Positions 52,194-60,220 of a DNA stretch of 64,000 nt are shown in pieces. The translations under genes were made by a program, and so were the position numbers. Below the pieces are notes generated by a model. The model saw only the letters and a list, made by a program, of their open reading frames with translations. It ran no database searches and was not told where the DNA came from. The stretch lies in the NCBI GenBank assembly GCA_049325315.1, contig JBMONB010000083.1, positions 1-64,000 on the forward strand, in the 5' to 3' direction. Source of the stretch: JAWLHU01 sp049325315 (GTDB lineage Bacteria > Bacillota > Sulfobacillia > Symbiobacteriales > Symbiobacteriaceae). Numbering within the stretch: position 1 is the first letter of the stretch; every line of letters begins with the position of its first letter.

Positions 52194-54242
52194 TCAGCCC
52201 AGGTGCTGCTCCAGTTCCCCCCAGGTGGTGGCCGGGGGCGAGCAGGCGAAGTTGCGGCAGACATAGGCGGCCGGCTGCCCGTCGACCAGGCCCTTGCCGG
52301 CCCAGATTGGTCCATCTTCCCGGGGCTGGTCGATGCGGGTCAGAATCAGATTGGGCTCATAGTGCCGGCCCAACTTCTCCAGCCACGCCTCGGGCGCCGG
52401 GCCCACCAGGGTGACCTCGGTAGGGCCGCTCAGGTAGAGGTCCAACGCCTGGAGCAGGGTGCCCACGCCGCCGGGAACCCGCTGCATATGGACGTGGTAG
52501 GCCTTGAAGACCGTCTCGGCGATCTCCCGGAACCGGTCATCCCCCGTGAAGGGGAGGAGGCGGAGCAGGTTCATCACCGCCACGCTCGAGCCGGCGGGGG
52601 TGGAGGAGTCCATCGCATCCTTCGGGCGGTGGATCAGCGGTTCGCCATCTGCCTGGGTGAGGTAGAAGGAGGACTCGCCGTCGTAGAAGTGGTCGATCGT
52701 CTCCCGCCCATAGCGGATCGCCGCCTGCAGGTACTTCTCGTCGAAGGTGGCCTCGTACAGGTCGATCAGCCCGACGGTGAAGTAGGCGTAGTCCTCGATA
52801 TAGCCAGGAATCCCCGCCTTGCCGTCCTTGTAGCGGCGCAGCAGGCCGCCCTGTGGGTCGGTCAGGCGGCTGAGCACGAAATCGGCGGCCCCACGGGCGG
52901 CCCCGGTGTAGGCGAAGTGGCGCAGCACCCGCCCTGCCTTGGCGAAGGCGGAGATCATCAGCCCGTTCCAGGCGGTCAGGATCTTCTCGTCCCGGAAGGG
53001 TGGAACCCGCTCTTCCCGGTAGGCAAGCATTCGCCTGCGCCCCTCGGCGATCATCTCCTCCAGCTCGGCGAGGGGCAGATTGAGCTCCTCCGCCAGGGTG
53101 GCCGGCTCCTCGGCCCGGTAGAGCACCGTTTTGGAGGTGTGCTCGAAGTTGCCCTCCTCGGAGACGCCGTAGAAGCGGCACATCACTTCGGCCAGCAGGT
53201 CGTCGTCCACGGCGTCCAGCACATCTTGCTGGTTGAAGACGAAGAACTTGCCCTCCTCGCCCTCCGAGTCGGCGTCGGTGGTGGAGTAGAACCCCCCTTC
53301 GGGGTGGGTCATCTCTCGCATCACATAGTTCAGCGTCTCCTCCACGACCTGGCGGAAGAGCGGCTGGCCGGTGGCCTGCCAGGCGGCCAGGTAGAGCGGG
53401 GGGAGGGAGGCGTTGTCGTAGAGCATCTTCTCGAAGTGGGGCACCGCCCAGCGGGCGTCCACCGAGTAGCGGTGAAAGCCGCCGCCCAGCTGGTCGTAGA
53501 TTCCGCCGGCGGCCATCTTCTCCAGGGTGAAGGAGACCAGGTGGCGGAAGAGCTCATCGCCCGAGGCCTTCCAGTGGCGGAGCATCAGCTCCAGGCTGAA
53601 GGTGTTCGGGAACTTGGGCGCCCCGCCGAAGCCCCCGTGCTCCCGATCGATACGCCCGGCCAGGGCCCGGGCCGCATCGGCGATGACCTGCCGGCCCGGC
53701 ACCGCCTCGGCCCGGGCGGGGACCTGCTCGCTCTGGGCGATGGCGCTGGTCCAGTTCTCTGAGACTCGGGTTACCTCGTCCCGCTTCTCCCGGTAGGCCC
53801 GGGAGACCGCCTGGAGGAGCTGCCTGAAGCCCGGCCGCCCGAAGCGCTGCTCGGGTGGGAAGTATGTACCCACGTAGAAGGGCTTCTGGTCGGGGGTGAG
53901 CCAGACCGAGAGCGGCCAGCCGCCGCTCTTGGTCACCATCTGGCAGATCGACTGGTAGATCTGGTCCAGGTCGGGCCGCTCCTCCCGGTCGACCTTCACG
54001 TTAATGAAGTGCTCGTTCATGATCGCCGCGATCGCGGGGTTGTCGAAGGACTCATGCTCCATCACGTGGCACCAGTGGCAGGCGCTGTAGCCCACGCTCA
54101 GGAAGATCGGCTTGTCGTCATCTTTGGCCTTCTGCAGCGCCTCGGGGCCCCAGGGGTACCAGTCTACCGGGTTATAGGCGTGCTGCTGCAGGTATGGCGA
54201 CGCTTCATGGATCAGACGGTTTGGCTTGCGGTCTTCCCCCAC
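52194..54242 (-). CDS. DUF255 thioredoxin-domain protein (YyaL/SSP411-like)
   Basis: A 682-residue protein: N-terminal thioredoxin-like DUF255 domain with NPVDWYPWG, SVGYSACHWCHVMEHESF (the CHWC redox motif) and VDREERPDLD, followed by an (alpha/alpha)6-barrel region (about 190-600) like N-acylglucosamine epimerase/cellobiose epimerase folds (GGFHRYSVD, WAVPHFEKMLYDNA, LTAWNGLMISA). The family is widely conserved and its activity is unproven. GTG 54242 fits GGGGG spacing; an ATG at 54290 has no site. Confidence 0.9.
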   Translation of the reverse strand: MGEDRKPNRLIHEASPYLQQHAYNPVDWYPWGPEALQKAKDDDKPIFLSVGYSACHWCHVMEHESFDNPAIAAIMNEHFINVKVDREERPDLDQIYQSICQMVTKSGGWPLSVWLTPDQKPFYVGTYFPPEQRFGRPGFRQLLQAVSRAYREKRDEVTRVSENWTSAIAQSEQVPARAEAVPGRQVIADAARALAGRIDREHGGFGGAPKFPNTFSLELMLRHWKASGDELFRHLVSFTLEKMAAGGIYDQLGGGFHRYSVDARWAVPHFEKMLYDNASLPPLYLAAWQATGQPLFRQVVEETLNYVMREMTHPEGGFYSTTDADSEGEEGKFFVFNQQDVLDAVDDDLLAEVMCRFYGVSEEGNFEHTSKTVLYRAEEPATLAEELNLPLAELEEMIAEGRRRMLAYREERVPPFRDEKILTAWNGLMISAFAKAGRVLRHFAYTGAARGAADFVLSRLTDPQGGLLRRYKDGKAGIPGYIEDYAYFTVGLIDLYEATFDEKYLQAAIRYGRETIDHFYDGESSFYLTQADGEPLIHRPKDAMDSSTPAGSSVAVMNLLRLLPFTGDDRFREIAETVFKAYHVHMQRVPGGVGTLLQALDLYLSGPTEVTLVGPAPEAWLEKLGRHYEPNLILTRIDQPREDGPIWAGKGLVDGQPAAYVCRNFACSPPATTWGELEQHLG

Positions 54243-54541
54243 TTGACAACCCCCAAGTCTATTGTCTCGACCGTCCATTAGTATGGGCAAAGGGACGCGG
54301 TTTTGCCAGCCCTAAAGGTCTAATTCACTGGCCAGGCTGCAAGCTTGATCGAAGGCGTCCAGGGCGATTGCGGTCAGGGCTCCCCATGATTCTACCACGT
54401 GCGGGACCGAATGCCCAAACTCGGCAACCAGCCGGCCGCCAGCACCCGTGCGGCAGAGGGCGCCCGCCTGGTAAGACGAACGGTCATACGGATCGACGGA
54501 ACGAGGAGGGCGCCCACCTGACGGAGGACGCCCTGTACGAA

Positions 54542-55012
54542 CTAGGCTGAGGCCAACCGGAAGCCGTTCTCGATCAGCAGCCGCCGAAATAGCGCATCTG
54601 CCTGGTCACCGCTGTCTGGATCCATAAAGCGGGCCAGCTTCTCGGCGTCGAAGAGTGTTTCGGGTAATGTGTCCGTAGAGCATACCATCTCGAGGGTTCT
54701 GGCCCGATCCGCACTGACGGTTAGCCGAGCCAGAATAGAACCATGGCTTCGCCCAGCCTTCGCACGAATGGACCAACTCAAACCGCTGCGGTCCAGCCGC
54801 TTCTCGTATTCCTCGGTGGTGATGCCCGGTTCCCAGAGCGGAGCTGCCGTCTCATCCTGCTCGCCCACAACAGGCTGCAACAGCCACGGGGCCCTCTTGA
54901 CGCCGGGTATGGCTCGGAAGGGGGGCAGCCACTCACGCGCCAGCGCGGTCGCCACCTTTCGCAGGGTCCAGCCCTGGGGCATGTCGAACCTCAAGGTCGT
55001 TCCCATGTTCAT
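54542..55012 (-). CDS. Unknown protein, paralogue of the gene at 62324-62794
   Basis: A 156-residue soluble protein. It aligns along its whole length, without gaps of note, with the 156-residue product of 62324-62794; shared blocks include GWT(L/V)RKVA, AREWLP(P/S)FRA, APLWEPGI and LFDAEK, and a C-terminal ENGF/SHGF helix. I recognise no known family. The start ATG 55012 gives the same N-terminal offset as the paralogue's TTG and a GAGGGG site. The leader holds a strong hairpin at the same distance as in the paralogue. Two family members 8 kb apart suggest duplication within this lineage. Confidence 0.8.
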   Translation of the reverse strand: MNMGTTLRFDMPQGWTLRKVATALAREWLPPFRAIPGVKRAPWLLQPVVGEQDETAAPLWEPGITTEEYEKRLDRSGLSWSIRAKAGRSHGSILARLTVSADRARTLEMVCSTDTLPETLFDAEKLARFMDPDSGDQADALFRRLLIENGFRLASA

Positions 55013-55062
55013 CGGATGCATCCCCTCTTTCAGGCAGACATGACGTGGTGGAGAAACAGCGA

Positions 55063-55089
55063 GTCGCCTGGTGGGAAATACCAGGCGAC
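55063..55089 (-). promoter_or_regulatory. Leader hairpin of the 54542 gene
   Basis: GTCGCCTGGT and ACCAGGCGAC, a perfect 10-bp stem with a 7-nt loop, ends 51 nt ahead of the start codon. A similar CCTGG/CCAGG hairpin ends 53 nt ahead of the paralogue's start (62847-62870). Confidence 0.7.
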
Positions 55090-55122
55090 CCTTTGCAGAG
55101 CGATGTGCACCTCTCTCTTTAC

Positions 55123-55151
55123 ATCATAAGCCAGAGCGGGGCCAATTACAA
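55123..55151 (-). promoter_or_regulatory. Promoter of the 54542 gene
   Basis: On the minus strand TTGTAA (55146-55151) and TATGAT (55123-55128) are 17 bp apart, giving a leader of about 100 nt. Confidence 0.7.
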
Positions 55152-55189
55152 GGGAGATAGTCAAGGAGTGTTTAACATTCAAAAAAACC

Positions 55190-55218
55190 TTGAAAATGTT
55201 GGGCGGACGTGGTATGAT
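55190..55218 (+). promoter_or_regulatory. Sigma-A promoter of the RRM gene
   Basis: TTGAAA (55190-55195) and TATGAT (55213-55218) are 17 bp apart. The start near 55225 leaves a leader of about 90 nt, usual for cold-inducible RNA-binding proteins. Confidence 0.85.
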
Positions 55219-55316
55219 AAACAGGTCGTGAATCCATGCCTTAGCCGCTCTGTGAAAACCGAGCATGACTTCGTGCAAGTTGAAGCGATAATCGGATTCC
55301 AAGGAGCACGAAGCAC

Positions 55317-55610
55317 ATGACGAAGACCCTGTATTTTGGCAACCTTACCTGGGCCGCTACGAACGAGGACCTCACCCAGGCCGTTGCGCAGCACACCGAG
55401 GTAATCTCCGCCCGCATCGCTACCGACCGTGAGACCGGTCGTTCCCGCGGGTTCGGGTTTGTTGAGGTGCCGGCTGACAAGGCCCAGTCCGTTATTGACG
55501 GCATGAACGGTATGGACTGGGGCGGTCGTCCCCTCACCGTTAATGAGGCCAAGCCCCGTGAGGAGCGCCCGGCCGGTAACCGTGGCGGCTATGGCGGCCG
55601 CCGCTTCTAG
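55317..55610 (+). CDS. RRM RNA-binding protein
   Basis: A 97-residue protein: one RRM (about 3-80) with RNP2 LYFGNL and RNP1 RGFGFVEV, followed by a short Arg/Gly/Tyr-rich tail (GGYGGRRF). This is the cyanobacterial Rbp / bacterial GRP-like type, often induced by cold. The ATG has AAGGAGCACG upstream. A strong promoter and terminator make it monocistronic. Confidence 0.95.
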   Translation: MTKTLYFGNLTWAATNEDLTQAVAQHTEVISARIATDRETGRSRGFGFVEVPADKAQSVIDGMNGMDWGGRPLTVNEAKPREERPAGNRGGYGGRRF

Positions 55611-55621
55611 ATGAACCAAGA

Positions 55622-55651
55622 CGGCCCGGTGCAACGCACCGGGCCGATTTT
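55622..55651 (+). terminator. Terminator after RRM gene
   Basis: CGGCCCGGTGC and GCACCGGGCCG form an 11-bp perfect stem with an AAC loop, then ATTTTG. Confidence 0.92.
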
Positions 55652-55694
55652 GTGTAGGCGAAGATCATATGGCTGCTGCATGGAGGAGTTACTA

Positions 55695-55916
55695 TTGGCA
55701 CACGCCGACATGATTGAGGTTGAAGGTGAGGTAATAGAGCCTCGGTCGAACGGCTTCTTCCTGGTGCGGCTGGCTCACGGGAGCGAAGTACTGGCGCACA
55801 TCGGCGGGAAGCTTCGCAAGCACTTCATCCGAGTGATTCCGGGAGACAGAGTCACCCTGGAACTAAGTCCGTACGATCTAAAGCGCGGGCGTATTACGTT
55901 TCGGCATAGAACCTGA
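55695..55916 (+). CDS. infA: Translation initiation factor IF-1 (stand-alone copy)
   Basis: A 73-residue OB-fold protein that matches IF-1 over its length: MIEVEGEVIEP, NGFFLVRLAHGSEVLAHIGGKLRKHFIRVIPGDRVTLELSPYDLKRGRI. Several residues depart from the usual IF-1 (for example FFLVRLAHGSEV for MFRVELENGHEV). IF-1 blocks the ribosomal A site during initiation. TTG 55695 fits GGAGGAG at 6 bp and gives the usual N-terminus length. infA normally lies in the spc/alpha ribosomal operon; this one stands alone beside an RRM gene and may be a second copy. Confidence 0.9.
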   Translation: MAHADMIEVEGEVIEPRSNGFFLVRLAHGSEVLAHIGGKLRKHFIRVIPGDRVTLELSPYDLKRGRITFRHRT

Positions 55917-55939
55917 TCGTGACTGGGGTCCAGCCAAAG

Positions 55940-55966
55940 AGCCCGGCACCACATGCCGGGCTTTAT
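55940..55966. terminator. Bidirectional terminator IF-1 / PpnP
   Basis: GCCCGGCA and TGCCGGGC form an 8-bp perfect stem with a CCACA loop, then TTTAT; AAAGA precedes it for the minus strand. Confidence 0.88.
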
Positions 55967-56023
55967 CGCGCGCCTGATTCTCGTCAGTTCTTACGCGTGG
56001 CGTCGCTTCAGTCTGTGACGGAA

Positions 56024-56341
56024 TCACGCCTTGATAAATGAGCAGATATAGTCAACGACCGAATGAACCTTCAGTCCGAAACGGCTGTTGGATGGAACCC
56101 TGAACTCAGCGGGCCCCTCGATTCGCTGCCACTCGCTACTGCCAGGCAGGTTTACGTCGAGCGACCCCGCCTGAATCGCCATAATCTCGGCCTCTGCGGT
56201 GTTGAACTCATACTCTCCGGGCAGCATAATGCCCAGCGTTTTCTTGGTGCCGTCGGGGAAGAGAACCGTGCGACTGGTGACCTTTCCGTCGAAGTACACG
56301 TTGGCTTTGGTAGCGATGGAGACTCCGGTGAAGTGCGCCAT
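56024..56341 (-). CDS. ppnP: Pyrimidine/purine nucleoside phosphorylase PpnP
   Basis: A 105-residue cupin-like protein of the UPF0345/DUF1255 (PpnP) family: NVYFDGKVTSRTVLFPDGTKKTLGIMLPGEYEFNTAEAEIM and VPSNSRFGLKV. E. coli PpnP (YaiE) splits several nucleosides with phosphate. ATG 56341 has AGGAGGGCC upstream. It would complement the classic PNP of this window. Confidence 0.92.
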   Translation of the reverse strand: MAHFTGVSIATKANVYFDGKVTSRTVLFPDGTKKTLGIMLPGEYEFNTAEAEIMAIQAGSLDVNLPGSSEWQRIEGPAEFRVPSNSRFGLKVHSVVDYICSFIKA

Positions 56342-56661
56342 GGCTGGCCCTCCTGGTGGGATTTTCACGATCATACCCTACGCGCGTATATCCGACCAGC
56401 CTTCAACCGTATTGACTTCACCATCGCTTTCGGTCACATCTGTACCATCCGAAAGGTGTCCGGTCACCCGCTCGCGAGAGTTCCGCAGTTTCCACCCCGG
56501 GCAGCGATTCCCTGCAGCCACGATGGCCCGAATGTCCCAAACCGAACAGTCTGTTCGTCATGCATGAGCCCTATTTTCGGCCAACAGCCTGGCGGAGCCG
56601 CGTAAAGCGCCGGATGCGGGACAAGAATGTCCCTGACGCGTGTTGGAAGGAGTTGGTCCTT

Positions 56662-57597
56662 GTGCTAACAAGGGGACTGGAGGCGGCAGAACCGGAGTTG
56701 CGGCGGTTTCGGCGACTGGCACTGGCCACCGGTGTCGCCACCTATCTACTGGTGGTGTTGGGCGGCACGGTAAAGGCGTACGGCGCCGGGCTTGCCTGCC
56801 CGGACTGGCCGCTCTGCTACGGCAAGGTGATCCCGCCGTTCGATTTCGGGGTGCTCCTGGAGTGGGGGCACCGGGTGGGCGGCGGCGTGGTCTCCCTGAT
56901 GATGCTCGCCACAGCGATTCTGGGCTGGCCAATCAAGGCAAGGGCTCCCTGGATCGGCGGGGGGCTGCTGGCGGCTGTCGCCCTGCTCATGGTTCAGGTG
57001 GTCCTGGGTGGGGTGACCGTTTTCATGAAGAACGCTGCCGTGGCCACCAGCACCCATCTGGGCGTGGCCATGGCCTTCCTCGCCGTGCTGCTCTACCTGG
57101 GCACAGCGGGGCCGGGCAGGGGGGAGGTGTTCGAACCGAGGCTCCGGACGCTCAGTTTCGCCACCATGCTCACGGCAGGGGCGCTCATGGTGGTCGGCTC
57201 CTACCTGAAATCGACCGGAGGCGGGATGGCCTGCCCCGACTGGCCTCTCTGCCAGGGCCGGCTGATCCCCCCGTTCTACCACTGGCATGTCCTCCTGCAC
57301 TGGATCCATCGGGTGGGCGCCCTGGTGCTGGGGGTGCTGATTCTCCTCACCCTGGCGGCAGCCGTTCGGACGCAGCGGTCGGGCATCGTCGGCCTCTGCG
57401 CCACCGCCTCAGGCCTGTACGCCATTCAGGCGGGGCTCGGCGCCTGGGCGGTCTTCTCGATCCTCTCCCCGCCGGTGGTCGCCCTGCACCTGGCCGTGGC
57501 CGCCGCACTCTTCGGCTCCCTGGTTCTGGCCACGGTCCGGACCCACAGCGGTTCGCTGGATCGGGGGGCGGGCGGATTTCCCCTGTACGGGGACTGA
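56662..57597 (+). CDS. ctaA: Heme A synthase (CtaA/Cox15)
   Basis: A 311-residue membrane protein with eight predicted helices in two homologous halves. Each half has an outer-loop Cys pair, ACPDWPLCYG in the first and ACPDWPLCQG in the second, and conserved heme-ligand His in WGHRVGG, STHLG, WIHRVGA and VALHLAV. It oxidises heme O to heme A for aa3-type oxidases. GTG 56662 has GGAAGGAG at 9 bp. No ctaB or oxidase genes are in this window. Confidence 0.93.
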   Translation: MLTRGLEAAEPELRRFRRLALATGVATYLLVVLGGTVKAYGAGLACPDWPLCYGKVIPPFDFGVLLEWGHRVGGGVVSLMMLATAILGWPIKARAPWIGGGLLAAVALLMVQVVLGGVTVFMKNAAVATSTHLGVAMAFLAVLLYLGTAGPGRGEVFEPRLRTLSFATMLTAGALMVVGSYLKSTGGGMACPDWPLCQGRLIPPFYHWHVLLHWIHRVGALVLGVLILLTLAAAVRTQRSGIVGLCATASGLYAIQAGLGAWAVFSILSPPVVALHLAVAAALFGSLVLATVRTHSGSLDRGAGGFPLYGD

Positions 57598-57614
57598 GCC
57601 TGCGCAGAGAAGAG

Positions 57615-57636
57615 GCCCTCAGCGCACGCTGAGGGC
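57615..57636 (+). terminator. Possible terminator after ctaA
   Basis: GCCCTCAGCG and CGCTGAGGGC form a 10-bp perfect stem with a 2-nt centre, but only ACGCTCG follows. Confidence 0.5.
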
Positions 57637-57660
57637 ACGCTCGACCCTGTTGGGCCGCTC

Positions 57661-57803
57661 CTAGTCGATGTTCGGCATCACCCAGACAACCTCGCACAAC
57701 CGCACAAAGAAGGGGGGGCTCCGGGCGCCTCCTGCGCCGTAATGTGGTCGGGCTTTACGTCCACCAGCACCCCGCTGACCGCCCCTCGAACCGTGTCGAC
57801 CAC
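57661..57803 (-). pseudogene. Possible gene fragment with homopolymer frameshift
   Basis: On the minus strand a frame from GTG 57803 reads VVDTVRGAVSGVLVDVKPDH and continues for about 30 codons to a run of seven Gs (57712-57718 on the plus strand). One added base there joins it to FFVRLCEVVWVMPNID and a TAG. The pattern looks protein-like but no family was recognised and no ribosome site is seen. It may be a relic or a chance frame. Confidence 0.25.
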
Positions 57804-57899
57804 CGGCGGAGAGAACGGGTGAAGCCGTGGTCTACACCCCGTGGCGGCACGCCTTCATGGTAAGGTGAAGAGAGAACGGAACAGGGAGGAGGGAGTCGC

Positions 57900-58739
57900 C
57901 TGAGCGCCTCTCAGATACAAGGCCCAACGCCGTTTCCTGCTGTCAACGCCCTGCTTGACAGGCTGCTGGCAAAGACTGCGGCGATTCTGGGGGAGCAGTT
58001 CGTCGGCATGTACCTGCACGGATCGCTGGCGACGGGGGGCTTTGACCCCGACCGGAGCGACGTCGACTTCCTCGTGGTGACCACCGGGCACCTTTCAGCT
58101 GAGAGACTCGCGGCGCTGGAGCGACTGCATAGGTGCATCGCTGCCGGCGAACTGATCTGGCGCACGCAGTACGAGGGCTCCTTCATTCCGGTAGCGGCCC
58201 TGCGCCGCCATGATCCGTCCGACTCTGTTTTCCCGGCGGTCCGTGTGGACTCCAGTTTCGGGCTCGACTACCACGGCAGCGACTGGGTGATCCAGCGTCA
58301 TCTGATTCGCGAAAAGGGGATCTGCCTGGCGGGACCGCCCGCAACTGCCCTGATCGACCCGGTCTCCGCCGACGATCTGAAGCGGGCCGTGCGCGGGGTG
58401 CTGCAGGAGTGGTGGGCGCCGCAGCTGCGGGACCCAGTACGGCTGCGCCGGAGCGAGTACCAGGCCTACGCGGTACTGACCATGTGCCGGGCGCTCTACA
58501 CCCTCGAACTGGGCCACGTCGCTTCCAAGCCCGAGGCGGCTCGGTGGGCCAAGCAGGGGCTGGGGGCGCAGTGGGAGCGGTTGATCGACGCCGCTCTGGC
58601 GTGGCGCCGGGGCAGGGAGATGGACCACCTGAAGCAGACCCTTGCCCTGATCGAACAGGTCCTGCAGCACGATCACCATGGCGTGCAAGCAGGTACCCGC
58701 CACAAAGATGGACAGGAGCACCTGGTGCACCCGCTTTGA
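57900..58739 (+). CDS. AadA-like aminoglycoside nucleotidyltransferase
   Basis: A 279-residue protein of the AadA/ANT(3'') type: nucleotidyltransferase domain with GS (41-42) and DRSDVDF metal-binding Asp54/Asp56, then the C-terminal DUF4111 helical domain (AYAVLTMCRALYTLELGHVASK). Family members adenylate streptomycin/spectinomycin; substrate here is uncertain. The first 36 residues, conserved in the family, have no ATG/GTG/TTG start: an in-frame stop lies at 57861-57863 and the only plausible start is CTG 57900, 7 bp after GGAGGAGGG. The ATG at 58008 would delete this part. The C-terminal 25 residues are atypical. Confidence 0.8.
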   Translation: MSASQIQGPTPFPAVNALLDRLLAKTAAILGEQFVGMYLHGSLATGGFDPDRSDVDFLVVTTGHLSAERLAALERLHRCIAAGELIWRTQYEGSFIPVAALRRHDPSDSVFPAVRVDSSFGLDYHGSDWVIQRHLIREKGICLAGPPATALIDPVSADDLKRAVRGVLQEWWAPQLRDPVRLRRSEYQAYAVLTMCRALYTLELGHVASKPEAARWAKQGLGAQWERLIDAALAWRRGREMDHLKQTLALIEQVLQHDHHGVQAGTRHKDGQEHLVHPL

Positions 58740-58867
58740 CAGATCAAAGAGCACAACCTGCTGTGCGGTGCGGAAGATCCAGAACAGGAGCACCCCCACC
58801 GCCACGGCGATTCCCTCCAGCGAGTGAGCTGCGGAGCCGACACCAGACACAGGACGTGACAGCCACG

Positions 58868-59457
58868 ATGAACGACGCGCACTCACCTGACACCGTGATC
58901 CGCCTCGCCCAGGAAGGCCGCCTTGAAGAGTGGGTCCACACCTTCCTGGAGTCCATCGGCGGGAACGTTCCCATGTCCGATGGGCTGCGGCTGCAGCCCC
59001 GCTTCTGGGTCGGCCCTGTTGTGATCCCCCTCGACCGGCTGGCGCGCGGCTGGGCGCCGCCCCCGCTGATCGCCCAGTTTCTCCCCGNNNNNNNNNNNNN
59101 NNNNNNNNNNNNNNNNNNNNNNNNNNNNNNNNNNNNNNNNNNNNNNNNNNNNNNNNNNNNNNNNNNNNNNNNNNNNNNNNNNNNNNNGGGAACGTTCCCA
59201 TGTCCGATGGGCTGCGGCTGCAGCCCCGCTTCTGGGTCGGCCCTGTTGTGATCCCCCTCGACCGGCTGGCGCGCGGCTGGGCGCCGCCCCCGCTGATCGC
59301 CCAGTTTCTCCCCGACTTCACCCTCAGCCTGCGGGACGGAAACCACCGGCACGAAGCGCTCCGGCGGGCGGGCCGGCAGGGGTACTGGTGCGTCCTCTGG
59401 TGTGATTCTGCCGAACTGCGAAGGGAAGCGGAGCGGGCCCTGGCAGACGTGCTGTAG
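58868..59457 (+). CDS. ParB/sulfiredoxin-like protein, broken by assembly gap
   Basis: The ORF starts at ATG 58868, runs into the N gap, and resumes after it. Removing the gap and one copy of the flanking 127-bp repeat (227 nt in all) restores a single frame of about 120 residues ending at 59457. The restored product has a helical N-terminus (RLAQEGRLEEWVHTFLESIG), VVIPLDRLARGW, and DGNHRHEALRRAG, which resembles the nucleotide-binding motif of ParB/Srx-fold proteins. Function is unknown. Confidence 0.7.
58961..59087 (+). repeat. 127-bp exact repeat, left copy at gap
   Basis: This 127-bp stretch is identical to 59188-59314. The two copies abut the N run on either side, so they are most simply two contig ends that were not merged. 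A 127-bp overlap equals a common assembler k-mer length. Confidence 0.95.
59088..59187. other. Run of 100 Ns (assembly gap)
   Basis: Exactly 100 N characters, the conventional gap of unknown length. The identical sequence on both sides implies that the true gap is absent. Confidence 0.98.
59188..59314 (+). repeat. 127-bp exact repeat, right copy at gap
   Basis: Identical to 58961-59087; see the left copy. Confidence 0.95.
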
Positions 59458-59487
59458 GGTCTACCCTGCCCGGTTTCGGGCAAACAA

Positions 59488-59529
59488 AGAGAGCCGGACC
59501 CCGCCCGCGGTGGGCGGAGGCCGGCTCTT
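59488..59529 (-). terminator. Terminator after ferredoxin gene
   Basis: AAGAGAGCCGG..CCGCCC pairs with GGGCGG..CCGGCTCTT around GCGGT. On the minus strand TGTTTGCC follows. Confidence 0.75.
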
Positions 59530-59551
59530 CGCCTGCGTCCGTGGTGTTTGC

Positions 59552-60220
59552 TTAGGCGAGGTTGAGCATCCGGTTGCCGGGGCTGACAACCTCAAAGGTG
59601 TGCCGGTCGAGCAGATCAGAGAGGCGCAGGACCTGCGCGCCGTTGGTGGCCGTATTCCGGTCCAGATTGCCCACCCAGATCGCCTGCCCCGGGCAGGCAT
59701 CGGCGCAGATGGGCATCTCGCCCGACAGCAGCCGGTCGGAGCAGAGGGTGCACTTGGCGACGGTGTATGGGAGGAGCCCGGTGGGCTGTCCGCCCGAGTA
59801 GCGCTCCAACGGATAATCCGGCGGGGCGGTATGGTACGGGTCGATATAGAGGAGGGCGTCGTGGATGCACTGCTCCTCGCAGAAGCGGCAGCCGATGCAG
59901 TTCTCCTGATCGATCACCAGAATGCCCTGAGCGTTCTGGGCGATCGCCCCCGTCGGGCAGACCTCCGCACAGGGGGCCGGATCGCACTGGGCACAGGCAT
60001 TCATGCCGTGGCGTCCCTCCACCGGCAGCGCATGGTTGCCAATGCAGGCGTCGACACAGATCTTCGTGCCATTGCAGAAGTCCGGACAGATCTCCATGTC
60101 CTTGATCAGGACCCAGCCATGTTCCGGGAGACCTCTGGCTGCCCAGTTGTGATGCACGGGCGATGGGTTCGGGACCGGCATCACTGCCGTAGCCAGCGAA
60201 GGCGCAGAGCGGACGGACAT
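59552..60220 (-). CDS. 4Fe-4S ferredoxin-type electron-transfer subunit
   Basis: A 222-residue protein of the DmsB/HycB/AOR-associated type with four cysteine clusters: an early EICPDFCNGTKICVDAC, CAQCDPAPCAEVCP, CIGCRFCEEQCIHDA and CTLCSDRL...CADACPG. Proteins of this shape are the electron-transfer subunits of molybdenum/tungsten oxidoreductases. No catalytic or membrane subunit is adjacent, so it is an orphan. ATG 60220 has AGGAGG at 8 bp. No Tat or Sec signal is clear. Confidence 0.85.
   Translation of the reverse strand: MSVRSAPSLATAVMPVPNPSPVHHNWAARGLPEHGWVLIKDMEICPDFCNGTKICVDACIGNHALPVEGRHGMNACAQCDPAPCAEVCPTGAIAQNAQGILVIDQENCIGCRFCEEQCIHDALLYIDPYHTAPPDYPLERYSGGQPTGLLPYTVAKCTLCSDRLLSGEMPICADACPGQAIWVGNLDRNTATNGAQVLRLSDLLDRHTFEVVSPGNRMLNLA

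Noticed and set aside
52203..53762. 519-codon plus-strand ORF opposite the DUF255 gene
   Set aside because: Shadow frame of a conserved protein; composition is typical of reverse-complement coding and no family resemblance is seen.
58961..59314. True tandem duplication or mobile insertion at the N gap
   Set aside because: Exact identity of 127 bp on both sides of exactly 100 Ns, with a restored ORF on merging, is better explained by unmerged contig ends.
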